Origin: Termitomyces sp. T153
Lineage: Eukaryota > Basidiomycota > Agaricomycetes > Agaricales > Lyophyllaceae
DNA: 64,000 nt
Direction of reading: 5' to 3'
Assembly (NCBI GenBank): GCA_018296165.2
Contig: JACKQL020000023.1
Location: forward strand, 186,001 to 250,000
Positions 44,180-56,735 of this stretch are shown in pieces. Every line of letters begins with the position of its first letter. Position 1 is the first letter of the stretch. A program made the position numbers and the translations under genes. The notes beneath the pieces were generated by a model that did no database searches, was not told the DNA's origin, and worked only from the letters and a program-made list of their open reading frames with translations.

Positions 44180-45200
44180 TGCCAGGTTCTGCTGATGACA
44201 GGGGCTCAGCTACACTGGCAAATCCTTACTAGGCAGATGCGATGTCCTGTGCTTATACCCTAGCACTCCAGAGGTGATGCAGAGTGGAGAGACTTGCAAG
44301 GGGAAGCTAAGGGAAGTGGTCCGACCAAGTCCAGAGTGGTCCAGGGAAGTCTAAGACCAAGTATATTAACATTGGGCTTAGGTGAGCATCAAGAACAAGT
44401 TTATAAGCACATAAATAGATTGCGGGGAGGCTTTGCTAGGATTGGGGGCAGAGCTGGAGTTTGATGGGGGATCAAGTAAGACTTAATGGGCTCAGGGCTG
44501 AGCAAAGAGCAAGGTCCAGAGTTGTTGTAGGAATGTTCAGGGATTGTAGTGCATGTGCAGAGTTTGTACTGACATTGGAGATGGAAAGAACTTAGGAAAA
44601 TAAAGGAAATAGAGACAAGACAGAAATGAGACAAGATGAGACAGATGAAGAGATAGATTTGAGACTAAAAATAGAAATAGAGGCAGTCAAAACACAAGAC
44701 ACAGGAAACCAGTAAATGCAAGTAATATCAAGACTGAAGTACAAGGAGCTACTCTATGACTTATATACTGACTACTGGATAGCTCTGGAGAACAGTGGAT
44801 ATGGCAGCAGGGCTTGGCAGAGCTGCATGGAGTCAATGGATGTTAGGTATGATCAAGGAGCAGGCTACAGTGATATTCTGATGGGATCAGCTGGGGACAT
44901 GGGTTGCTCTGAGGTTGTCAGAGTGCTCCAGAGCAGGTTGGAGAGACTAGGGTGGGGGTCAGAGATGCATGATGTGGTCAGGAATGGTGGGGGAAGTCTC
45001 AGGAGTTTAAGGGGCCCCAGAGGAAGTGTCAATGGCTGGGGAGAAGGCATTGGAGTTGATCAGGGGGCCATCAGGGTTTGCTAGAGAAGCGTCAGGGTTG
45101 GCCATAGGTTGGGGAGTTTGGTGGGGTGTCAGGAGGGGCTCTGGGGGAGTGGGCAGGTTAGGAGTGATGTACAGGGTTCAAGGAAGAGTGGGTCATGACA
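44180..45200 (-). repeat. 5' LTR of B5
   Basis: 1021 bp; minus strand TGTCATGACCC...GAACCTGGCA. TATATAA at 44767-44761 and the start motif at 44735, again 32 nt apart. Confidence 0.88.
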
Positions 45201-45979
45201 GGCCTGTCCCCTGATCACAACCAACACCCATTAACTCTGCACAGCTCCAACAAGCCCCACCACCAGAACTGCTGCCCCCCCAAGCTCTTCAAGAGTCAGT
45301 ATATAAGTTGTAGAATCATCCCATACTCTGGTCTGGATATTGCCTTACCTGATGTGTTTCTGATTGTTTTTCTCTTGTGTTTTGTGTTCTGTGTTATGTT
45401 TTCCCTTATCTCAGTCCCCCAGTCTTGTCTTATCTCTACTTCCATTATTGTCTCATTATTATCTTGTATCTCTGCTTGAATCTATTTTTATTCTGTCTCA
45501 ATCTTGCCTCAACTCCATCTTGTCTTGTTCAACTCCATTTGCTTTATCATGTTCAAGTCCCTTAAACCTTAAACACCATTGCAAATCCCACACTTATGAT
45601 TACAAACCTTGAACATTCATAAACCAACTCTGGACCTCACTAATTGCTTGGTCCCAAGACCCATCAACATCTATTGATCTCCCATCAAACTCCAACCCTA
45701 CTCCCATCACTTGTATAGCCTCTGTTTTCCCTGCACTTCCAATACTCACTTCAGGACTTGTGCCTGATACCCCTTCAAGTCCAAACCTTCTCCATACCTT
45801 GTCTTAGACTTCTCTGGACTACTCCAGACTTGTTTGGACCACTCCCCCTCACTTATCCTCATGAGTATCTGAAGTCCCAGACCTTCTCCAAATGCCAGGT
45901 TATTAGTGTAGGACATTGTGTCTGCCTAGTAAGGACTCACCCAGTGTAGCTGAGCCCCTATAGTCAGTGGAACCTGACA
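45201..45979 (+). repeat. Family B LTR fragment B6, inverted next to B5
   Basis: The plus-strand LTR lacks its first few hundred bases and runs to GGAACCTGACA. TATATAA is at about 45299 and the start motif is GGTCTGGATATTG. It abuts LTR B5 head to head. Confidence 0.82.
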
Positions 45980-46740
45980 TCTTCCTGCAGACTTACAATT
46001 CTCCACTTCTATATTATTGGAACACTTTCCTTGTTGTTTTTAGGAAGAAGTTTGCAGACCCCTCCCTCATCCAAAATGCTGACATCAAGCTCAATGCACT
46101 CAAACAAACTGGCTCCACCCATTACTACCTTACTTTCTTCATGAAGCTGGCTAGTCATCTTGACATGACAGAGCAAACAAAAATCACATATTTTATAAAA
46201 GGTCTGAAATCCTCCATCAAGGATCACCTTGTCAATATTGTTGAATGACATGCCACTCTTGAGGCCTAGGAGCCTCTCATCATTTCTATTGATACCAATC
46301 TCCATCAGTGTGAAGTTGAATGATGTCTTGAGAATGGCAAGAAGAAATTCCAGAACAATCATTCCTCTACTTCCCATTCTCCTTGTCATTCAACCTCTCC
46401 TTCTGTCTCTATACCCACCACTACAACTTCTAGTTCCACCTCCAATGTTGTACCTATGGACATTGATGCACACTCTGCTGGCACCCCTAAACCTTGTGGT
46501 CCTCTCACTCCTGCTGAATGTAAACATCACATCAAGAATAATCTCTGTTTATATTGCAGAAAGGAAGGACACAAGGCTGCCAACTGTCAGAAGTGCAAGG
46601 CCAAGCATGGGAATGCATGAAAAGCCAAGCCAAAGACAAATTAGTTCCAGGGTCTTTGGCATCAATGGATTGAACCAAGTTGCTTCCCTGTTGTTGTGCC
46701 AAGCAGAAGTTCTACAGATCAACTAATGGTGAATGAATAG
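45980..46740 (+). pseudogene. Family D gag
   Basis: The capsid part is YWNTFLVVFRKKFADPSLIQ, then HYYLTFFMKLASHLDMTEQT and FIKGLKSSIKDHLVN. The zinc knuckle CLYCRKEGHKAANC near 46549-46590 is intact (C-x2-C-x4-H-x4-C). The N-terminus is missing; a TGA at 46246 and frame changes break the rest. Confidence 0.85.
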
Positions 46741-46839
46741 CTCAGTCAACTCCTGCACCATGTTTTCTTCTACCTAATCATGTTTGTCTAGCCTCACATA
46801 ATAAAAATCATTTCTTTATTCCAGTCTCTCTTTCATTCC

Positions 46840-47410
46840 CTTGAAGAAAACCCATCAAGACATATGCATTCATTGACAGAAGTGCAACCAGCTCTCACAT
46901 CTCAGGAACTTTTGCTTCCTGTCATTCCTTTCCCCATGCTTTGAAACCTTCACCTATCCCCATCTATACCATTGACAACCATCCCATGACTTCTGGACTC
47001 TTACCACACAATGTCATTTCTCAATTAAAAGTCCATGGACATCAAGAAGTCATCCACCTTGGCATTGTTTCCATGTCTTACCCTGTTCTTCTTGGCCTTG
47101 ATTGGCTAAAACAACACAACCCTTCTGTGAACTGGGCCCACAGACAACTCTCACTCTCTTTCTGTGGCTCTAATCATGACATTCCTGTTACAGCTTTTGG
47201 TAGGGGCTATGGTCCCATAACATCCAACTCCTGTTCTGTTCCCTCTGTTGGTTCTCTTGGACTAGGCTTAAGTCTTCCCAGGATGCCACTCTTTGACATA
47301 TCTTGGCATCTTGATCCACCCCATGACAAGACAGCACCTACTTTCCCAAGCTTCACTTCTTCAGATCCTAGCTCACCTGCTTCAATCCTCCATCCCCCAA
47401 CTTGAAATTG
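46840..47410 (+). pseudogene. Family D protease
   Basis: AFIDRSATSSHISGTF is the catalytic loop; the residue after Asp and the Gly are replaced (DRSA for DSGA). The second half is YPVLLGLDWLKQHNPSVNW, a clear gypsy protease end. A C-terminal linker leads to RT. Confidence 0.82.
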
Positions 47411-47759
47411 CATTAGTCACAAAGAGCTTCTTGCAATTTGGTCAATATCTCCTCCAGTACCTGACCCTGTTTATGGCCTAAAGCCAAAATCCATACACAT
47501 CACCTGCTGTTCTCCTGAGCACTTCAGGAAGTACACAAGGAACCAGGGAATTTCCTGCATCTGGTATATTACTAATGATGAACTTGAAGATTGAATCAAT
47601 GCCATTTCTACCTCCCCTCCTTCTGATTCTAATTTTCTTAATACACCACCTCCTGGGGCGCCTCCAGCCACTCCTTCCTCACCACACACTACACCTAAGA
47701 ATTCTGGTAGAACCTTTGTTTCAGAAACCCAAGACAAAATCTGTAAGCTCATACCTAAA

Positions 47760-48900
47760 CAATGACATGCCTACCTTGATGTCTTTGATCTGGTTGAAGT
47801 CAAGAAGCTTCCAGACCATCAATCTTACAACATTGCTATTGACATTGAAGATGGAAAAACACCTCCATTTGGTCCTATTTACTCCCTTTCCCAAGACAAG
47901 TGTGCCACCTTCTTTGACTACATTGAAGAACAGCTCACCAAAGGATTTTTTTGCCACTCCACCTCTCCTGCTGCTTCTTCCATGTTTGCCACAAAACTGG
48001 CAATCTCTGACTCTGCATAGATTACCATGGTCTTAATGCCATCACAAAGGAAAATTGTTATTGACTTCCCCTGACAACTGACCTTCTTGATTGCATACAA
48101 GGCTGCAATACCTCTACCATCATTGATCTCAAGAACACATTCAACCTGATCTGCATCAAAGAAGGTGATGAATGGAAAACTGCTTTTTGTACTCACCATA
48201 CTCACCTTGGACTCTTCAAGTACATTGTCATGCCTTTTGGACTAACAAATGTCCCTTCTACTTTCCAAGCTTTCATCCAGGATGTTCTACACAACATTCT
48301 TGACATATATGTCATAGCCTACCTCAACAATATTCTAATTTTCTCTAAACCAGGAGAAGATCACAAAACCCATGTTTCTGCTGTTTTAGAATGCCTCTGC
48401 TCTGCAGGCTTATACACCAATGGCAAAAGAAATGTGAATTTCCTGAGCCTCAAGTCAAATACCTTGGTTACATTATCTCAGCTACTGGGGTACAAATGAA
48501 CCCCAAGAAACTTGACACCATTGCAAAATGGCCTACTCTGACTTCAGTCAAACAGATCCAACAATTTCCCAGTTTCTGTAACTTCTATCATGATTTCATT
48601 CCATGTTATGCTGAAATCTGCCTTCTCCTCAATGCACTCACCACAAAGACAGCAAACTCAAAATTCCCCAGCCTGGTTAACACTGCTCACAATGCTTTTG
48701 AAAGACTCAAGATAGCTTTTACAACTGCTCCCATACTCCAACACTTTGACCCTTCACTTCCTTCCACTGTGGTTACTGATGCCTCTGACTTTGCCTTATC
48801 TGCCATTCACCTCCAGCCTGATCAAAACTCACTATTACATCCCATAGCTTACTACTCTTGCAACTGGCACTGGCTGGAATGAACTATGAAGTCCATGACA
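47760..48900 (+). pseudogene. Family D reverse transcriptase and RNase H
   Basis: FDLVEVKKLPDHQSYNI, then PPFGPIYSLSQ, DYHGLNAITKENCYPLP, motif A TIIDLKNTFNLI, FGLTNVPSTFQAFI and the catalytic box VIAYLNNILIFSK. Both catalytic Asp codons are Asn; CTC-GAC-GAT to CTC-AAC-AAT needs only two CpG-type changes. The connection (IQQFPSFCNFYHDFI) and RNase H (TVVTDASDFALSAI) follow. Several frameshifts. Confidence 0.88.
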
Positions 48901-49049
48901 AAGAGCTTCTTGGGATTGTTGGAGCTTTCTGCAAGTGGCATTCCTGGCTTGTGGGTTCCCCCCACACTATTTCCACTATCACTGATCATTCAAATCTATG
49001 CTATTTCATGTCTTCCTGCCTCCTCAATTGTTGATAAGCCCAATGGGCT

Positions 49050-50944
49050 TCTTTCCTTTCTGAATTCAATTTTCAATTGGATTTTGCTCCTGGTGCCATA
49101 AACCTGGCTGATGCCACTTCATGCTGCCCAGACTACAAACCTAAAGTGGGGGATGAAACTTTTGTTAACCAACATCAAGCACTCCTCAACTCATATCACA
49201 CTGCCCAAATTTTTCCTTCTCCAACCTCCCAAACTCTATCCTACACTCCACCACCCTCCATCAATTTTCTATCTACCTTTTTCCTTGATAATTCCAAACT
49301 CCTTGATGAGTTCAAGGCTGCATTCCATGCTGATACCAAATGGCAAACATTACTACACCAAGACAACAGTTCTATCACTCAACAAGATGATCTTGTCTTC
49401 CACAATGGTTGCCTCTTTGTTCCTGCTCCCCTCCATTCTAAAATCCTTTATTCCTGCCACAATTCTGTCCTTTTGGGCCATCCTGGCTGTGCTGGTACTT
49501 TCAACAACCTTTCTCATGACTTTTCCTGGCCTGGTATGTGCACTTACTGTCATGCTTATGTTAAATCTTGTGACATGTGTGCCTGCACCAAGAACACCAC
49601 CCACAAGCCTTATGGCTTACTCCAGCCTCTCAATATTCCAAATCAACCCTGGCAGTCCATCTCTATGGATTTCATCACAAAACTCCCTTTCCTTTCTTGC
49701 ACAGTTACAATTCAATCTGGGTTATATGTAATCACATGACTTGTGCTGCACATTTTATTCCTACCTGTGAATCTATGGATGCCCCTGAACTCACTCAGTT
49801 ATATCTCGACCACATCTTTTGCCATCATGTATTTCCTCAATCCATTGTTTCTGACTGTAGTTCTATCTTTGTCTCATCATTTCTTCACCAACCTTATGAC
49901 CCTTGTTGGCACTAAGATGCATCAATTGCCTATCATCCTCAAACTGATGGCCTTACTGAACACAGGAATCAAACCCTCACGACTTACCTTTGTGCTGATA
50001 CTTCTTACCAGCAAGATGACTAGGTCAATTACCTTGCACTTGCCAATTTCTCCTTCAACAATCAAACAAACTCCTCCACTCAACAAACTCCATTTTTTGC
50101 CAATCTCAGCTACAATCCTGACTTTGAAGTTCAACTCACTGAGTGCACTACAAATCCTGCAGCCACTGATACACCAAATCACCTTCAAGAAGCTCACAAT
50201 GAATTACACCTAGAACTCCAGCATGCTAATGACTATATGGCCCATTACTATGACCATCATCACATATGAGCCCCTGAGTTCAAGCCTGGCAAATATAATT
50301 GGCTTCTACACTGCAACATCAAAACCATGTGCCCATCAGACAAACTAGACTACCACCATCATGGTCCATTCAAAGTCCTTGCATGTCATGGTCTTTCTGC
50401 CTACCTCCTTGAACTTCCTCCTTCCTACTATTGACTACATCCTGTTTTCTATGTTTCCCTCCTCAAACCTTTCACACCCACTTTGACCATCCCTGATTGA
50501 ATCCAACTCACTCCTGCACCCTTAGCCAACATCATTCCTGACCAACCATGCTACATTAACACTATCATTGATAGCCAAAAAGTTGGCCATCAATATGACT
50601 ATTTTGTTCATTGGAAGGAATTTCCTGAATCCAAAAACTCTTGGGTCCCTCTATCCAATATTCCTTCAGAACTCCATGAGACTCTTAAACACTGGCATCA
50701 ATGCAATCCACTATGTCCTCAACCACCCCAAATCTGTATTGAATGCATTCCTATCAGTACTTTACCTGCTCCAGTACCTTATTCCAACACCTCCATTCAT
50801 CACCCAATTCATTCCCCATCTCCTTCACCTACACCCTCGCAATGTGACTTTGAGCCTCCTACACAGACAACTACCCATTCTGGCCATATTGCATGCCCTC
50901 CAGTTTCCAAAGACTATGCCAACTCAATCCTAAAGAAGGGATAA
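49050..50944 (+). pseudogene. Family D integrase with chromodomain
   Basis: Zinc module HNSVLLGHPGCAGTF...KSCDMCACTK. The core has Asp in SISMDFITKLP and Asp in SIVSDCSSIFVSS (Arg-Gly replaced), and Glu in DGLTEHRNQTL. Then PFFANLSYNPDFEV, the SH3-like end (HHGPFKVLACHG, LHPVFYVSLLKPF) and a chromodomain (YDYFVHWKEFPESKNSWVPL). The stop TAA (50942-50944) touches the LTR start at 50945. Frame changes near 49740 and 50220. Confidence 0.88.
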
Positions 50945-51320
50945 TGTCATAAACTTTCACAATCAAAGTGCATTCCAAATTCTGACTTACTTTTTACATC
51001 TTGTTGACTTCCCCTTATTCCTATGTTCTAGTTCTTCTCTTTGTTTCCACTTGTTTTCATATGATATCTTATTTTCTTCTATTTAATTTCATGTTGATTT
51101 CACATTCTCATGCTCTAAGACTTCTCCTACTATTTCATTCCCTATTCTTGGTTCTCCTATGCCATTAGCCTATATAAAACTCAATGTATTTGTTTACAAG
51201 CTTGGTGGAATCAACTCAGTGATCAAGATTCCTTCACTGCTTGAACTCTAAGTCTTTCAAGTATTTCTGAATCATTACTCCTCAGCTTATCTTGTTATCT
51301 TATCAAGTGGGATCTTGACA
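50945..51320 (+). repeat. 3' LTR of family D
   Basis: TGTCATAAAC...GATCTTGACA, 376 bp, with TATATAA at about 51171. The purine stretch AAAGAAGGGATAA just before it serves as polypurine tract and overlaps the end of pol. Confidence 0.8.
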
Positions 51321-51539
51321 CAAACCAGCCACATCCATACCCACAACAAAAAATGCCCACACTCCCACCAAACCAACACCTCTGAAAAACCATGCTATGG
51401 GGAATGCTAGGAATACTGCAGAGAAAATCAACATCATGGTCACAAGGACTAAAGACATGAATGTGTAAGCTTGCCAGTTACAGCTCACCACTTGTTTCAC
51501 CATTGCATCACACATTGCAGCATAACATGTGATGAGCAT
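51303..51539 (-). pseudogene. Possible membrane-protein fragment
   Basis: The minus-strand ORF has a strongly hydrophobic stretch (SLVLVTMMLIFSAVFLAF, then GLVGVWAFFVVGMDVAGL) that could form two membrane helices. It runs into the D LTR, so only 51321-51539 can be original. No family recognised; it could be chance. Confidence 0.25.
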
Positions 51540-51545
51540 CTCAGA

Positions 51546-51800
51546 AAAGTTTTACTTCATGCCTTTGTTGCTTATCCTAACTATGAGTAACAAAGGTGAG
51601 CAATTAGTTTATATTATTATTCTTACTAGATCCTAACTACAAGCAACAAAGTTGGTTTTATCCTGTCAGTTTGGGATCACAGTGAGGCTGCTTGACAACA
51701 GCCTTTCACTCTTTTTTTGACACTGGTAAATTCTTCAAATCTGTCTTCTAGCTGCCAACCACTGTCAACACCTATGCCCCTGCTCACTAGACAAGCAGCA
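51546..51800. other. Unassigned spacer
   Basis: AT-rich, no gene seen. A short imperfect direct repeat (ctaacta..ag.aacaaag) occurs near 51571 and 51633. Confidence 0.4.
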
Positions 51801-51859
51801 TGTGAATGAAGATCTTCAGGGCCACCACCAGGAGCCCTACCAACCACTCCTCTGCTCAC

Positions 51860-52949
51860 TGGCACTCCTTGGAATGACTTCAGGATGCCAAAAGAGGAAT
51901 TGTCCCCCTTGTCCAGCAAAGCTGAAACATCAGCTGTACTCATCCCATCATTGCCATCAAGTTCATCTGAGTCATCTAGTACTTCAGGGTCATCATTGTC
52001 TAAGGCCAATTTCACACCTGGCCATCAAATCAACCCTGCAATCAAACCCTGCAGCTCACCTTGCACAGTTACCACCAATCAGGGAAGTATGTCAGCCACC
52101 CTCACATACAACCCAGATGCAGAAGACAAATGGCCCTTGGTCAAGGTCAGAATTACCAAACTAAAAGAGTGTCTGATGCTTACAAAAGGTCACATGGACA
52201 ATTACATCTTTCAGCAGTGGACAATTGCTTGCCACAGTTATCAGAAGCACTCAGGCAAAAAGGACTGAGAAGTAGTCTCCTTTGTAGTCAATGGCATGTT
52301 GGAACTCCATTTTGTAGCATGGTACCATGCAAATCAATTCAGGATTGAGTCCATGACCCTCAAACAATATCTACATGAACTTCAGAAGTTTGCCTTGCTG
52401 CACTGCTGGCAAAGCAAGGTTTGTGACACAATCCTGGAATCATACCAGGAAAACACTATGTTTGCAGACTGGGTTGTAGTGCTCCAGAATCTCAATGCCA
52501 GGTTGAAGAACACCAAATCAGAACATACCTTAGCCAAGACTTCCCACAAAGCCCACCTCAAGTCCCATATGCATCCAGACCTCTGAAGGAAGGTACACTA
52601 TGCCAAGATCTCAGATGGCAAGCTTGCAGACTGGACCATGGAAGTAACAGAGTTGGACAAGGAGTTAGCTGAGGAGAGAACCTGGACCCAGACACTGATT
52701 GATGTGAGCAATGCTGAGCAAGCCAGCAAGCAAAAATCCCTTGCAGAAAGGATCTCAGAGCCTCCCTCACACACCTCCAGCAGCTCAATGTTTTGGACAA
52801 CTATGCCACAAATTAAATTGGCCAAACTTATGGACAATGAGAAAAGGCTACTTGCCAAACACAAGAGGTGCATGCACTGCTGCATGTTCTACTGCAGCCA
52901 CCCTGGGAACTCTGAAGCCTGTCCAATGAAAATGTCCAACTCATGGTGA
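51860..52949 (+). pseudogene. Gag-like protein with C-terminal Cys/His knuckle
   Basis: Frame-consistent pieces: a Ser-rich N-terminus, then DKWPLVKVRITKLKECL, YHANQFRIESMTLKQYL, EVTELDKELAEERTWTQTL and LMDNEKRLLAKHKRCMHC followed by MFYCSHPGNSEAC. The end resembles the knuckle of basidiomycete Gag-like proteins (a KCRRFY...H..DCP pattern). At least two in-frame stops (52266, 52584). It is cut at the start of C2 at 52947. Whether a pol followed cannot be seen. Confidence 0.55.
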
Positions 52950-54071
52950 TAAGACCCACTTGTCACTGAGCACTGTCTTTGGCATTTCTAATTGGACAGC
53001 AGCTGACTATATTGTACATGACCTGGCACAAGTCACAACACTTATCACATGAGGTCTAGCCCCAAGGCCTGGAATGATGTAGCCTTTGCACAGGATTTTA
53101 GCAACCACAAGACTTATGGATCACAAGCTGCATCACATGAAGTCTAAACTTTGGATTTTGAACAACAAGGCCAAGACCTTTCTTAACAACAACTGCTAGT
53201 GACATTTCCTGGCAACAACACTGCCTTCTCTCCAAAAAAGGATATATTGGCAGTCATGTGATTTCTTATTTATCATTTTTCTTGTTGAGCTTACAAACAT
53301 ACTTGAATGGCATCTACACCTCAAGTATCAATGTCAGAAATGCTCTTTTCTTGTGGTTGACAATTTTTATACATTATATTGACATTGCATACTTTTACTT
53401 GGTTACCAGACTGACATGCAGTATGTATCATCAACACTTTGGTAGATACCATTGCTGGCAGTGACTAATACTTCCTTTCTTTCTAATATTATACCTACAA
53501 ACAGTATAAATACTGCCTGTACATAGAGACAAAAACAATGATCAGAGTACCATTCCACCTCACTAGCTCTATGCTTACCAGCTTAAGATCTCTTATTGCT
53601 CTCTCTTGCTTGCATCATCAACAACTTAGCAACAGTCTTGACAACCTCAATTATGACTTAGTGTGGTGCTGACTGTGGGTACCTTTATTGTTATTTTGAC
53701 TTAGCAATGCTAGCAACTATGGCTAGCAACTAGTTTGTGTTCATCCCCCCCTCCCAGTCTACTTTGACTTCACTCCTCTTTTGTTGTCAACTCTCTTTTT
53801 ATCATATAGTTTCCCCTTTCCTTAGCAACTCTTTTGCCTTTGTTCTTTTTCCCTTCTTTGACCCAGCAACCCTTTTGTTACCATCTAGCAACTTAGGCTA
53901 GTAATAGCAACACTATTTACTTGTTCACTCCACTTCAGTAGCTCTTGCTTTCTGGAACAGTTACTGACTTGCCCCTATTAACTTTCTATTGCCAGCTACC
54001 CTATCTAGTTGCTAGTGTTTAGGTCTTCCTTTTGGTTTCCTACATGGCACTAGGTGCATAGAAGCACATCA
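52947..54071 (+). repeat. LTR of C2
   Basis: TGATAAGACCC...GAAGCACATCA, 1125 bp, matching the C1 LTRs along the whole length; CATATAAA-type TATA near 53505. Confidence 0.88.
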
Positions 54072-56304
54072 TTTTGGAGCCCACTATGAGGGCTTTTGAG
54101 TTAACCATTCTGCCAGAAACTAGAGCTCAAGCAAAACATTGCTTAAAAACTTGTAGCAAACTCCTGCATCATTTTCTGTTGACTACTCAGGACTCACCCC
54201 TGACTACCCAGCCTTGACCTCTTGCCAATGAACTTGAGACTGCTAAAAACCTTTGCAAAGTTAGTGAAATTCTTGCCAACTTTTCAGGTGCCTTTATTGA
54301 AAGCTTTGTCAATGCACCTCTCTCACCACTAACCCCTACTGACTCTATCTTCTTCTCAGACACACACTCTATCCCCTCTTTGCCAATCAACCCTCAGCAT
54401 CCACTTCCACTGCTGATACCAACAATCACTAACATGAACAATGACTCTGCTGCCCAACATGCTTGAATGCCACCGTACAACAACACCAGTGCACCTAAGT
54501 GGGATGAGAGTTGCCCTAGGGAACTCCTCCAGTACTTCAAGGAATTGGAATATCTCTTTGCTGACTGTGGTATTGCTGATGATACCCAGAAAAAGGAATA
54601 TGCAGCTTGATACATCTCATATGACACAGTGGAAACTTGGCTTGGCTTACTGGAATTTGGCAACAACATAACTATTAGCAACAATGCACCTTGGCCTTAT
54701 ACCTATCAGGAATGGAAGGTGGCAGTGCTCAGGTTGTACCCTGGCACTGATGCTAGTGTTATAACCTAGGTGACCTCAAACAGCTTGTTAACCAGACCTT
54801 CAATAGCAGCTTGGTGACTTTGGGAAGGTTCTCTGACTACTATTGGGACTTGCAATGTATTGCTAGATGGTTCCTCACTAATGGCAAGCTCTATTGCAAT
54901 GAGGAACATCACTTCTTCCAACAAAGTATCCCCACATTACTTTGGTCTAAAATCATTTGCTAGCTTGAAATCATGCTTCCCAACCACCACCCTGAGGATC
55001 CTTATGATGTGGATCAGGTTTTTGAAGGTGCTAAATGGGTTTTGAAGGGTACTGACACATCTACCACCAAGACCAGTAATGGCATCACTGGTATCACTTT
55101 GCTGCCAGTTGCTAATGCCTCAGTCCCACCATCTCCCACTCCTAAGCAGGAAACCCTTGAACTAGCAACAACTACAGCAATTGTCAGTGCCTTGGAACAT
55201 TTGGAACCTCTTTTGACTGACAACACTCAGCCCTGCCAACAGTTTAACAACAGCACACTTGCCACTTCTGTGGTGAAACAGGTCACACTATGGTCTGTGG
55301 CAATTGTATTAAAATGGAACACATGATCCAACAGGGCAAAATTTGTTGGACCACTGAAGGAAAGATCATATTACTGTCTGGTGCCATGATTCCAAACTAT
55401 TTTGGCAAGCAACTTTACATGGAACACATTGAGGAATGGCATTGACTTAACTCCAGACAAATTGTAACATGCAGACTTTCAGCTAATGCTAACCCAGACT
55501 CAGAACAAGTGGCTATGCAGCAGTTGCTAATCCATGAGGTAATGCAACAGGACATTGCTATGGGCTGAGCACTAAGCAAGGAAGAATGCATCAAGGCTTT
55601 GGAATGAGAACTATTTGCACTATGATGTCCAGGAGAAAATTTGATGGAATACAAGTCCCCCATGCAGCATATCAACCAACAAACAATACCCCCAAGGCAA
55701 CACCATCAACTGGCAACACCCCAGTAACTAATTCCCCTTCTGACTCTGTACCAACTCCTGCCACTAATCCTGCAGACAAAGGCAAAGAAACTGACTAATC
55801 CATTGCTAATGAACAACTACCAGTTGCCAAGGAACCTGTTACTCAGCCTCCAGTCCACCTGTTTTCTGGCATCCCAGGTTTCTATGCCCCTCCCACTAGT
55901 AGAAATTTTGCTGTCCCCAACAGAGCTAACAATAGTGCATATCAGACTATGCCACCCATCTATGACATTGAACAATCTAAAGCAGTATTTGAAAGGGTAT
56001 CAAGCACAAAGGTTATGGTATTGGTTGGCAAACTCTGCTCAGTATCACAGGACATCAGGAATCAATTTAGGACAACTGTCACACCCAAGTGACTTGCAGG
56101 AGAAAATGCCAACACTGTACAGGACCCAAGCAATATCTTTCAAGATGCCCTACTGACATTTGCTATGAACAAGACACAGTTTTTGCTAGGATCAAATGTC
56201 ACCACCACTGATGGATGGACTTATCCCAGACCAGGCCCAAGTTGCATCAGTCAACCCAGTCAAGGCCTACATAGATTTGCTACCTCCTAGAGAAGGGCAT
56301 CAGT
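54072..56304 (+). pseudogene. Family C gag (C2)
   Basis: MNNDSAAQHA, then KWDESCPRELLQYFKELEYLF, a TGA, TWLGLLEFGNN and the APWPYTYQEWK segment (Trp kept where C1 has a stop), then FEGAKWVLKGTDTSTTK and a knuckle remnant with a frame change. It ends at about 56304, matching C1 near 17225. Many TGA codons sit at Arg (CGA) positions. Confidence 0.85.
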
Positions 56305-56735
56305 TCCTTTATTGTTGCCCAATTTTCCTTTGACTCTAGCTCCATTCCAATCATTGTTTCTATTGTTACAACTTGTATATTCATAACTAACTCTAGACCT
56401 CATCCTATGCTTGGCCACAGAACTATCAACACTATGTGATCTTCCATCAAGCTCTGGTCCCACTTCCATTACTCACATGACTTCTGCTCACTCTGCATTC
56501 CCAGTATCCTCCTCCAGACTTGTGCCTGATGCACCCCCAATTCCAAACCTCCTCACACCTTGTCTTGACTTTCCCAGACCACCCCAGACTTGCTTGGACT
56601 GCTTCCCCTCCTCCCACAAGTATCTGACATCCAGACCTCCCCAGAATGCTAGGTTATATAAGTGCAGGATGTCACATCCACCTAATAAGGATTTTCCCAG
56701 TTAAGCTGAGCCCCTATGGTCAGCAGAACCTGACA
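56305..56735 (+). repeat. Family B LTR fragment B7 (3' part)
   Basis: It matches the last 430 bp of B LTRs and ends GCAGAACCTGACA. The left end is cut at C2; the right end joins the Tnp2 pseudogene. Confidence 0.78.

Larger units (their letters stand above)
40895..45200 (-). mobile_element. Family B copy B5, minus strand, 3' truncated
   Basis: Right to left: LTR (45200-44180), self-priming site, gag (about 44150-41740) and the two protease-like domains (about 41540-40960), ending at the junction with A2 at 40894/40895. RT, integrase and the 3' LTR are absent. It meets A2 in opposite orientation, so this is a rearrangement breakpoint and not a simple nested insertion. Confidence 0.85.
45980..51320 (+). 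mobile_element. Family D gypsy chromovirus (5' LTR missing)
   Basis: gag, protease, RT, RNase H, integrase and chromodomain follow each other on the plus strand, then a 376-bp 3' LTR. The 5' end is lost: coding sequence starts directly at the end of LTR B6. CpG-poor, with many stops. Confidence 0.9.
52947..56304 (+). mobile_element. Family C copy C2 (LTR and gag only)
   Basis: LTR 52947-54071 followed by the primer site and a gag aligned with C1 up to the linker before the protease. It then stops at a junction with a B LTR fragment. Far more CpG-depleted than C1, with CG of C1 regularly TG or CA here. Confidence 0.88.

Noticed and set aside
51303..51539. Minus ORF as an intact membrane protein gene
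   Set aside because: It runs into the family D LTR and is short. Only a fragment could be real, so it is listed at low confidence.
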